Below are positions 13,784-19,662 of a stretch of DNA of 19,662 nucleotides, piece by piece. Positions within the stretch are counted from its first letter, which is position 1. Every line of letters starts with the position of its first letter. A program made the position numbers and the translations under genes. This DNA comes from Deltaproteobacteria bacterium (lineage in GTDB: Bacteria; Desulfobacterota; Syntrophia; Syntrophales; UBA2192): positions 1 to 19,662 of the forward strand of contig JAPLJU010000063.1 of the NCBI GenBank assembly GCA_026388445.1, in the 5' to 3' direction. The notes beneath the pieces were generated by a model that saw only the letters and a list, made by a program, of their open reading frames with translations, was not told the origin of the DNA and did no database searches.

Positions 13784-14515
13784 TCATATCTCCGTCTTGT
13801 CCACGGTTTCCCACAGTTTTTTTATTTCATTCACATACTTTTCGAAAAGGGCTTTGAGCTCTCCGGACGACAGGCTTTCCTTTTCTTCTTTCACCGCCAG
13901 GCACTGGAGAAGAATATCACGATCCACTTGGTAAGCCTCTGCCATGGCGCTGATGGTATCACGATGGTTTTCGTGAAGCACCCTGCCTCTCAGATGGAGC
14001 AGGGCCTGGAAGAGGGACAGAAAGGCCGTCAAGGATGCCCTGACCAGATTCCGGATACGGTCTGCCTTTCCCCTTGTTTCAAGAAAGGCCGTTCTCAGAA
14101 GGAGGAGCTTGCCGCGAAGCTCCCTTTCGCACTGGTGCCGGAGTGCCACAGGGTCAAAGGAGAGATTCTTCAGCACGTCCCCCCCGTAGACGACAACGTA
14201 GCTCCTCTTCATGTTGAGGAACTCTACAGGGTAGGCACCCAGAGATGTGCATATGAAGGTCTGGGTCATGAAAAGCGGTGTGGTCACCATCTTTTTCCGC
14301 CACCGCCTGAGTGAGCCCGAGGCCCGGTCGATGGCATCTATCCCCTCCTCGGACAGGACAATGAGAAAGTTGATGTCCGATTTCCCCGGCCTGTAGTCCC
14401 CCCGGGCACCGCTTCCGTAGAGGATGATCGACTGAAGGCCTTCCCCGAAGGCCTTTTTCATGTCCGCCGTGAACTCGCCGAATATTTCCTCGGGATTCTT
14501 AGGAATGATTGCCAT
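13784..14515 (-). CDS. Nucleotidyltransferase-fold protein with altered metal site
   Basis: 243 residues. The N-terminal half has the nucleotidyltransferase signature YGSGARGDYRPGKSDIN: Gly34-Ser35 and then Asp47-x-Asn49. Canonical members carry GSx(9-11)DxD, so the second carboxylate is an Asn here; Glu98 (VEFLN) is in the usual place of the third acidic residue. The C-terminal half (about 130-243) is all-helical, like the helical domains of MNT- or aminoglycoside-type transferases that shape the acceptor pocket. The Asn may weaken or change metal binding, so transfer activity is doubtful; a role in binding a nucleotide or in modifying a partner is possible. It lies between the TPM gene (12-base gap) and lemA, and has AGGGGG before its ATG. 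Confidence 0.75.
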   Translation of the reverse strand: MAIIPKNPEEIFGEFTADMKKAFGEGLQSIILYGSGARGDYRPGKSDINFLIVLSEEGIDAIDRASGSLRRWRKKMVTTPLFMTQTFICTSLGAYPVEFLNMKRSYVVVYGGDVLKNLSFDPVALRHQCERELRGKLLLLRTAFLETRGKADRIRNLVRASLTAFLSLFQALLHLRGRVLHENHRDTISAMAEAYQVDRDILLQCLAVKEEKESLSSGELKALFEKYVNEIKKLWETVDKTEI

Positions 14516-14527
14516 GACGCCCCCTTT

Positions 14528-15304
14528 CTAAAAACTCCGGCCCGCACCGCCTCCCCCGCTCATACCGCCGCCGAATCCTCCGAAACTTCCGCCGAACCCT
14601 CCGAAGCCTCCCCCTCTGCGGCTTCCGCCCCTTCCGCCCATCGATGAGAGGAGAAGCAAGGCGAGGAGCCGCCGCCCCGGTCTTGTGGAAAGAAGAAGTG
14701 TTAAGACCAAGAGAAATATGATCACGGCCAGCGGGTTCATGGAGGGCTGAACCTCCCGTACCGCCGGCACCTGAAGACGAGGCGCTCCTGTCAGGGTTAC
14801 ATTGGCGTTTTTGGCGAGGATTTCCGACACGGCCCTCATGGCGTTGTAAAGGCCTCGTCCGTAATCACCGGTTCTCAGATTCGGCATGGCGTAGCGGTCT
14901 AGGATCTCCCCTGCCAAGCCGTCTGTGATAATCCCCTCCACACCGTAACCGGTCTCGATCCTCACCCGCCTTTCCCGGAGGGCAAGAAAGATGAGGACAC
15001 CTTTGTCTTCCCCCTTCCTGCCGATCCCCCAGGCCTCGTAAAGACGGTTGGCGTATTCGTCCGGGTCGTTGTCTCCCACGGTCCGGAAGGTGGCCACTAC
15101 GACGGCTGTCCCTGTTTTTTCCAGAACCTCCTGGGCCAGGGTGCTCATCGCAACCTTTTGCTCCGGCGGGATCACGCCGGCAAAGTCGTTCACGGCCCCG
15201 GTCGGCGCTGGAAACTTCTCAGCGTCGAAGATACCCGTGTCAAAAACAAGACAGATGAATAGGGGAATGACAAGAAAAGTCCATTTTTTGAACGGGAGAG
15301 TCAT
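14528..15304 (-). CDS. TPM-domain membrane protein (YgcG family)
   Basis: 258 residues. An N-terminal hydrophobic segment (about 8-22) acts as signal peptide or anchor. The TPM domain (about 33-165) shows VNDFAGVIPPEQ, GTAVVVATFRTVGDNDPDEYANRLYEAWGIG, DKGVLIFLALRERRVRIETGYGVEG and ITDGLAGEILD, all typical. Two hydrophobic segments (about 190-205 and 212-224) follow, then a Gly/Phe/Arg-rich tail of repeated GGFGG units ending AGRSF, as in many family members. TPM proteins (for example TLP18.3 and YgcG) act at or outside the inner membrane; some have been linked to phosphatase activity or to photosystem repair, the bacterial role is not settled. First gene of the TPM-nucleotidyltransferase-lemA operon, with a promoter candidate just upstream. 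Confidence 0.92.
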   Translation of the reverse strand: MTLPFKKWTFLVIPLFICLVFDTGIFDAEKFPAPTGAVNDFAGVIPPEQKVAMSTLAQEVLEKTGTAVVVATFRTVGDNDPDEYANRLYEAWGIGRKGEDKGVLIFLALRERRVRIETGYGVEGIITDGLAGEILDRYAMPNLRTGDYGRGLYNAMRAVSEILAKNANVTLTGAPRLQVPAVREVQPSMNPLAVIIFLLVLTLLLSTRPGRRLLALLLLSSMGGRGGSRRGGGFGGFGGSFGGFGGGMSGGGGAGRSF

Positions 15305-15339
15305 ATTTCCGACCAGTCCTTCCGGAAAATACTGGGGGT

Positions 15340-15368
15340 AAGCTAAATCCTGGATGGGAAAAAGTCAA
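15340..15368 (-). promoter_or_regulatory. Sigma-70 promoter candidate for the TPM-lemA operon
   Basis: Minus strand TTGACT (15368-15363), 17-base spacer, TAGCTT (15345-15340). The start would lie near 15333, about 29 bases before ATG 15304. The -35 is strong, the -10 moderate. Confidence 0.5.
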
Positions 15369-15390
15369 AGATTTTGTAAAATTTTCAAGC

Positions 15391-15458
15391 CCTTCCACAA
15401 TGCCGAAACATCCCGGGTTTTCGCTCTTTTTTGGCGTAATATTTGCACATGTGGAAGG
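15391..15458. repeat. 9-bp inverted repeat flanking the sigma-54 promoter
   Basis: CCTTCCACA (15391-15399) and TGTGGAAGG (15450-15458) are exact reverse complements, 50 bases apart. The sigma-54 -24/-12 element lies between them and the right arm covers the expected start site. They could be two binding sites of one regulator that loops or blocks the promoter; this is inference from position. Confidence 0.55.
15431..15447 (+). promoter_or_regulatory. Sigma-54 (RpoN) promoter of the PAS histidine kinase gene
   Basis: TTGGC (15431-15435) and TTGCA (15443-15447): the invariant GG and GC are exactly 10 bases apart, as required for -24/-12 recognition (consensus TGGCAC-N5-TTGCW). The predicted start is about 15458, 62 bases before the kinase ATG. 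The TTTT tract before -24 is also common in such promoters. Activation would need an enhancer-binding protein, none of which is encoded in this window. Confidence 0.75.
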
Positions 15459-15519
15459 ATAATTTTTACCCACCAAGATTGGTCGATGGGACCCCAACAA
15501 GAAGGAGGGAATGAGGGGG

Positions 15520-17409
15520 ATGAGTCGTCAAAAGGAGGCGCTGAGGTCCATTGTTCATGAAGTCGATACCTTGCCAGAGAAGATAGCCCCGCGAGAGGGG
15601 GTAATAATCACGCCCGGGAATTCCGATCCACTCTACACCATTCTCGCCAATAGTTCCTACGCCGGCGTCTACATGGTCCAGGACGGAAAATTCGCTTTTG
15701 CCAACCACCATGCGGCCCACTACGCAGGGTATGGACCCCAGGAAATGTTGGGCGTCCCTACCCTGAAGGTTGTCCACCCGGAGGACCGGGAGACGGCGCG
15801 GGAAAATGCCGTCAGGATGCTCAAAGGCTTCCGCTCCGCCCCCTATGAATTCAGGATCATCACGAAGGACGGGCGTGTTCGCTGGATCATGGAAACGGTC
15901 ACACCGATCACCTACCGTGGCAAACGGGCCGTCCTCGGCAATTCCATGGACATCACCGAGCAGAAGGACGAACGGGAGAAGGTGCAGAACCTGGAGGCCC
16001 TGAAGGCCTCTTTCCTGGATGCCATTCCCCATGCCGCCGTGGGCCTGCAGAACCGGGTCATCATCTTTGCCAACAAGGCCGTGGATGACGTTTTCGGCTG
16101 GCATCCCGAGGAACTCGTCGGCAAAACCACCCGGGTCCTTTACCGCAGTGATGAGGAATACGAGGAGATCGGACGGTATGTCTATTCTGTTCTCGATGGT
16201 CAGCGGACCTGCAGCCTCGAGATCCCCTGCGTCCGGATGGACGGCCGTGAGATCACGGTCAAATTGACGGCTTCCCGGATCGGTGAAAGCCTCCAGGAAG
16301 GGAAAATCATTGCCATTTATGAAGACATCACGAAGCGGAAGAGGGCGGAGAAGGCCCTCCGGGAATCGGACCAATTCAACAAGGCTATTATTTTCGGGGC
16401 CAACGTGGGGATCGTCGTTTACGATCGGGCCCTGCGTCACCAGACGTGGAATCATTCCATGGAGCACCTGACGGGGTGCCGGGCCGAAGATGTCCTGGGA
16501 AAATCGTCAAGGGATCTTTTCCCGCAGATTCACGAGGAGTATCTCGATACGATCCTGGAGAAGGCCTTCGCAGGCGAAACGGTTGCCTTACCGGACATGA
16601 CCTTCTTTGTGTCGCAGAGCGGAAACTCCGGGTGGGTATCGGGTAACTACGGACCCTACAGAAATACCAAGGGAGAAATCGTCGGTGTCATCGGAATGGT
16701 CTATGACATCACGGAGCGCAAACTCGCTGAGGAGGCTCTCAAGAAAAGCGAGGAGCGCATCCGGGCGATCTTCGAGACGGCCCAGGACTGTATCTTCATC
16801 AAGGATCGGGGCCTGAATTATATCCTTGTGAATCCCGCCATGGAATATGTCCTGGGGCGCCCGGCCTCCGAGATCATCGGCATGCCGGACCGGGAACTAT
16901 TCGGAGACGAGGCGGAACAGCGGATCCGTGAGACGGACTGCCGGGTTCTCGACGGGGAGACCTCCGAGGACGAGTACATTCTGAACATCAACGGCATTCC
17001 GACAACCCTTCATGTCGTGAAAGTCCCCATGCATGATGCCTCCGGTGAGATCACCGGTATCTGCGGCATTGCCCGGGACATCACGCAGACCCGTCAGCTC
17101 GAAGCGCATATCCGGCAGGCCGCGAAGATGGAAGCCATCGGGACTCTGGCGGGCGGCATCGCGCACGACTTCAACAATCTTCTCATGGGTATCCAGGGAC
17201 GGGCTTCTCTGATGCTCATGGATATAGATTCATCCCATCCGCACTTTGAACAACTCAAAGCAGTAGAGGACCATGTGAAGAGTGCGGCAGACCTCGAGCT
17301 CCGAGATGTTCGGGCGGACAAAGAAGGAGATCCAGATCCACCACAAATACGAAGAGGATGTCTGGATCGTCGAGGCCGATCAGGGCCAGATCGAACAGGT
17401 CCTGCTTAA
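15520..17409 (+). CDS. Four-PAS hybrid histidine kinase, N-terminal part of a broken gene
   Basis: Soluble sensor kinase without membrane segments. Counted from ATG 15511, four PAS domains follow in tandem: about 38-152, 165-285, 290-410 and 415-530, each ending in a DITE/DITK/DITQ-type PAC motif. Then comes the dimerization/phosphoacceptor helix with GTLAGGIAHDFNNLL, where His552 would be phosphorylated, in the subclass with HDFNN. Up to Leu595 (17293-17295) the sequence is normal; then it shifts into an unrelated 37-residue tail ending at TAA 17407. The ATP-binding domain is therefore missing from this product. ATG 15520 is preferred because GGAGGG (15504-15509) is ten bases away; from ATG 15511 it is only two bases. 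What the PAS domains sense cannot be told; no heme or flavin signature is evident. Confidence 0.85.
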   Translation: MSRQKEALRSIVHEVDTLPEKIAPREGVIITPGNSDPLYTILANSSYAGVYMVQDGKFAFANHHAAHYAGYGPQEMLGVPTLKVVHPEDRETARENAVRMLKGFRSAPYEFRIITKDGRVRWIMETVTPITYRGKRAVLGNSMDITEQKDEREKVQNLEALKASFLDAIPHAAVGLQNRVIIFANKAVDDVFGWHPEELVGKTTRVLYRSDEEYEEIGRYVYSVLDGQRTCSLEIPCVRMDGREITVKLTASRIGESLQEGKIIAIYEDITKRKRAEKALRESDQFNKAIIFGANVGIVVYDRALRHQTWNHSMEHLTGCRAEDVLGKSSRDLFPQIHEEYLDTILEKAFAGETVALPDMTFFVSQSGNSGWVSGNYGPYRNTKGEIVGVIGMVYDITERKLAEEALKKSEERIRAIFETAQDCIFIKDRGLNYILVNPAMEYVLGRPASEIIGMPDRELFGDEAEQRIRETDCRVLDGETSEDEYILNINGIPTTLHVVKVPMHDASGEITGICGIARDITQTRQLEAHIRQAAKMEAIGTLAGGIAHDFNNLLMGIQGRASLMLMDIDSSHPHFEQLKAVEDHVKSAADLELRDVRADKEGDPDPPQIRRGCLDRRGRSGPDRTGPA

Positions 17410-18169
17410 TTTCTACGTCAACGCCTGGCAGGCCATGCCGGCCGGTGGGAAGCTTTTCCTCGAGACGGAAAATGTTGTTCTCGATGAGAATTTCGTGCGG
17501 CCCTACAAAGTCAAGCCCGGCCGCTACGTCAAGGTGTCGGTGACCGACACGGGGATCGGCATGAGCGAAGAGACACTTCAGAGAATCTTCGAGCCATTCT
17601 TCACGACAAAGGAGATGGGGCGCGGCATCGGGCTCGGTCTTGCCTCCGCTTACGGAATCATCAAAAATCACGGCGGCTTCATCATCGTGTCCAGTCAGAA
17701 AGGCCGGGGGAGCACCTTTACGATGTACATGCCCTGCTCCGAGACCTATTTAAGCCAGGAAGCGGCACCGGAAGACCTCGTCCTCAAGGGATCGGAAACC
17801 GTTCTCATTGTGGACGACGAGGAGATTGTCCTCGATGTGGGTGTGGAGATCCTGAAAACCCTGGGGTACCAGGTCCTCTCGGCAAACAGCGGTCAGGAGG
17901 CCCTCGAGATCTATGGAAATCGAAGCAACGAGATCGCCATGATCATCTTGGACATGATCATGCCTGAAATGAGCGGCGGAAAGGTCTTTGACGAAATCCG
18001 GACCCTGAACCCGGATGTGAAGGTCCTCCTTGCAAGCGGTTACAGCATGAACGGACAGGCCGCGGCCATTCTGGAGCGTGGCTGCAACGGCTTCATCCAG
18101 AAACCCTACACGATCAAGGCCCTCTCGGAAAAGCTCAGGAAAATCCTGGAAGAGGAAAGCGTCCATTAA
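17282..18169 (+). CDS. ATPase and receiver domains, C-terminal part of the broken hybrid kinase
   Basis: This frame resumes the kinase. Residues about 10-160 are the HATPase domain: N box QIEQVLLNFYVNAWQAM (Asn43, Asn47), G1 box DTGIGM (Asp89), F box FEPFFTTKEMG and G2 box GRGIGLGL (Ile in place of the usual Thr). Residues about 172-292 are a receiver domain: VDDEE acidic pair, phosphoacceptor Asp in ILDMIMPEMSG (codon at 17951), LASGYS and the Lys of QKPY. A GTG at 17282 or an ATG at 17306 could start it, but neither has a ribosome binding site, and the sequence before about 17294 belongs to the other frame. As an independent gene it would be a kinase ATPase without a phosphoacceptor helix; more likely it is the stranded end of the upstream gene. 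Confidence 0.82.
   Translation: MRQTSSSEMFGRTKKEIQIHHKYEEDVWIVEADQGQIEQVLLNFYVNAWQAMPAGGKLFLETENVVLDENFVRPYKVKPGRYVKVSVTDTGIGMSEETLQRIFEPFFTTKEMGRGIGLGLASAYGIIKNHGGFIIVSSQKGRGSTFTMYMPCSETYLSQEAAPEDLVLKGSETVLIVDDEEIVLDVGVEILKTLGYQVLSANSGQEALEIYGNRSNEIAMIILDMIMPEMSGGKVFDEIRTLNPDVKVLLASGYSMNGQAAAILERGCNGFIQKPYTIKALSEKLRKILEEESVH
17290..17303 (+). other. Deletion/frameshift junction in the hybrid kinase gene
   Basis: The N-terminal frame is sound through SAADL (17281-17295); the C-terminal frame is sound from SSEMFGRTKKEI (17297 on). In this kinase subclass about 25-30 residues normally lie between these points (the second phosphoacceptor helix and the linker to the ATPase domain). A deletion of a non-multiple of three, roughly 75-90 bases, at the CTCGAGCTC sequence explains both the lost residues and the frame change. 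The size estimate comes from memory of related kinases. Confidence 0.7.
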
Positions 18170-18187
18170 TTTTTTCCAATTCTCAGT

Positions 18188-18217
18188 TTGACAGACCCCG
18201 TCCCCCTATTCTATAAG
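18188..18217 (+). promoter_or_regulatory. Sigma-70 promoter of the acyl-CoA synthetase gene
   Basis: TTGACA (18188-18193), 18-base spacer, TATAAG (18212-18217): a perfect -35 and five of six in the -10. The start is near 18224, giving a leader of about 60 bases to ATG 18286. Confidence 0.65.
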
Positions 18218-18285
18218 ATTCCGGTTCTGCAGATCCTGCCTGTTAGATCCCTGGGAAAATTCGCGACTTCAGAAAAGGAGATCTC

Positions 18286-19662
18286 ATGCGACTTTTTTTC
18301 GAACCGAAGAGCGTTGCGCTGGTCGGTGCTCCGCGGAAGACCGGTACCGGAACCTACAACAACGTCGAATGCCTGCTCCGCTACGGCTACAAAGGGTCCG
18401 TCTACCCCGTCAATCCCAAGGCCGATGAGATTTACGGGGTCCGGTCCTACCCCTCCGTCATGGAGATACCCGAGGTGCCGGACCTGGCGGTGATTTCCCT
18501 GGGACGGGACCTGGTGATCCCCACCTTTGGAGAGTGCATCCAGAAGGGCATCCGCCGGGTGGTCATCATCAGCCAGGGCTTCGGCGATGCCGACTCGAAG
18601 GGAAGAGAGCTTCAGTCCGAAATCACGAAGATGGCCCGTGAGGCCGGCGTGCGTGTGGTGGGTCCCAACACCATGGGGGTTCTCAATAATTTCCTGTCAT
18701 TTACCACGGCTTTCGTCGATCTCAAGGTGCCGAAAAAGATTTTTCCTGTCGCGATCATCGCCCAGACAGGGGTCATTCAGGTGGCCGCGGACATGTTTTC
18801 CTACGGAAGCTGGGGGAAGGCCATAGACATCGGAAACAGCTGTGATGTGGATTTTATCGATGCGCTGAACTATTTCGCCGATGATCCCCAGACGAGCGTC
18901 ATCGCCGTTCACATGGAGGGCATGCTCCGGGGACGCGAGTTCCTGGAAGCGGCGCGGAAGGTCACGCGGAAAAAATCAGTCATCGTCTTGAAAACGGGAC
19001 GGTCAACAGCCGGCGCAAAGGCCGCGCTCTCACACACGGGGATGCTCGCTGGAGAGGATGAAGTAAACGATACGGCCTTTGAACGCGCGGGTATTATCCG
19101 CGTGAAGGAAACCGCCGAGATGCAGACGGCAATCCATTCGCTTCTTCTCATGAGGGAAATGAAAGGTCCGAGGATCGGTGTCATCACCATCTCAGGCGCA
19201 GGCGGTATCATGACGGTGGACGCCTGTGAGGAACTGGGACTCACTCTCGCAAAGCTTCCGGCAGGTCTTGCAGCAAAGCTAAAAGAGGGGCTTCCCGATT
19301 GGGTTCACGTGGGCCATCCGATTGACATCTGGCCCATCGGCATGATCGGGGGGAACTACCGGGGTGTATTCAAACTTGCCCTGACGGAGGATCTCGACCT
19401 GGTGGAGGTTGTAGCGGCGTCGCGAGAAAAAGCCGGAAATTCAAAGCCTCTTGCCCTGTGGACGTACCCGACGGATCCATCGTCGAATGAACGCTACGAG
19501 GCGATCGACGGCGTCGCCTGTTTCCATTCCATCGAAGAGGCCGTGCATGGACTTGCATTCTGCTATCGCTATCACCGGGGTCGTACCGGCAAACCCGTAT
19601 CGCCAAGAAAGTTTTCCATCCAGGCAAAAAAAGCCGGTCGGCTCATCCAGGAGGGTAGGAAA
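18286..19662 (+). CDS. ADP-forming acyl-CoA synthetase (acetate-CoA ligase type), partial
   Basis: The frame is open for 459 codons and runs off the window end. It is the CoA-binding/ligase alpha part of an NDP-forming acyl-CoA synthetase, which converts acyl-CoA, ADP and phosphate to acid, CoA and ATP (or the reverse). The N-terminal CoA-binding Rossmann domain (1-130) begins FFEPKSVALVGAPRKTGT and includes GYKGSVYPVNPKADEIYGV and VVGPNTMGVLN. Domain 2 (about 145-290) has IAQTGVIQVAA, IGNSCDVDF and AKAALSHTGMLAG, whose His250 is the phosphorylated residue of the family. Domain 3 (about 300-440) has VITISGAGGIMTVDACEELGL. The ATG follows AAAAGGAG at five bases. Whether the ATP-grasp beta part is fused behind lies outside the window. 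Acetate or another acid could be the substrate. Confidence 0.88.
   Translation, partial: MRLFFEPKSVALVGAPRKTGTGTYNNVECLLRYGYKGSVYPVNPKADEIYGVRSYPSVMEIPEVPDLAVISLGRDLVIPTFGECIQKGIRRVVIISQGFGDADSKGRELQSEITKMAREAGVRVVGPNTMGVLNNFLSFTTAFVDLKVPKKIFPVAIIAQTGVIQVAADMFSYGSWGKAIDIGNSCDVDFIDALNYFADDPQTSVIAVHMEGMLRGREFLEAARKVTRKKSVIVLKTGRSTAGAKAALSHTGMLAGEDEVNDTAFERAGIIRVKETAEMQTAIHSLLLMREMKGPRIGVITISGAGGIMTVDACEELGLTLAKLPAGLAAKLKEGLPDWVHVGHPIDIWPIGMIGGNYRGVFKLALTEDLDLVEVVAASREKAGNSKPLALWTYPTDPSSNERYEAIDGVACFHSIEEAVHGLAFCYRYHRGRTGKPVSPRKFSIQAKKAGRLIQEGRK

Noticed and set aside
13091..14314. Open frame of 407 codons opposite lemA and the nucleotidyltransferase gene
   Set aside because: It spans two well-supported minus-strand genes and their gap and is explained as a shadow of their codon usage.
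14540..14640. Short tandem repeat
   Set aside because: It is the Gly/Phe-rich tail encoded by the TPM gene, common in the family, not a DNA repeat element.
1..19662. CRISPR array, insertion sequence, phage genes or defence system
   Set aside because: No repeat-spacer pattern, transposase, integrase, nuclease-helicase cluster or terminal inverted repeats were seen anywhere in the window.

Overview
The window looks like chromosomal DNA from a GC-rich, flagellated, Gram-negative anaerobe, most likely a deltaproteobacterium (Desulfobacterota, Syntrophus- or Syntrophorhabdus-like). The hints are a TRAP carboxylate importer, an ADP-forming acyl-CoA synthetase, a DUF3568-type lipoprotein, an SfsA-DUF123 fusion, a soluble multi-PAS hybrid kinase and a sigma-54 type promoter. 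This placement is inference from gene content; there is no rRNA or other phylogenetic marker in the window.

Layout. (1) 1-2289, plus strand: the end of a TRAP solute-binding protein (dctP) followed by dctQ and dctM. Downstream at 2290-2499 lies an open stretch that resembles the orphan C-terminus of another protein. (2) 4931-2554, minus strand: a tight PilZ-motA-motB operon, i.e. a complete flagellar stator preceded by a c-di-GMP-type effector. (3) 5517-5014, minus: a LOG/TIGR00725-like nucleotide-binding protein. (4) 9477-5716, minus: a zinc-ribbon rhomboid protease, a small lipoprotein, an MFS transporter and an SfsA-DUF123 fusion. The last three overlap end to start; the MFS gene carries an in-frame TAG at codon 32. 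(5) 9605-11773, plus: an RlmD/RumA-type RNA uracil methyltransferase and a NUDIX hydrolase, each with its own promoter candidate, ending at a strong bidirectional terminator. (6) 12853-11963, minus: an exported two-domain rhodanese with a clear sigma-70 promoter overlapped by an inverted repeat. (7) 15304-13145, minus: TPM-domain protein, nucleotidyltransferase-fold protein and LemA in one operon. (8) 15520-18169, plus: a four-PAS hybrid histidine kinase that has been split by a deletion and frameshift, behind a textbook sigma-54 promoter enclosed by a 9-bp inverted repeat. (9) 18286 to the window end, plus: the start of an ADP-forming acyl-CoA synthetase with its phosphorylatable His.

How the genes fit together: energy and carbon handling (TRAP uptake of an organic acid, ADP-forming thioester hydrolysis with ATP gain) sits at the two edges, motility control near the left, and envelope maintenance (rhomboid, lipoprotein, LemA/TPM, exported rhodanese) in the middle. 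No mobile element, CRISPR array, tRNA or phage gene was seen. The most interesting points are regulatory: the sigma-54 promoter with its flanking repeat, the operator-like repeat on the rhodanese promoter, and a small hairpin that holds the motA ribosome binding site at the end of the PilZ gene. Two genes are broken by sequence lesions that may be real decay or assembly/base errors. I did not find convincing evidence of a wholly new system.
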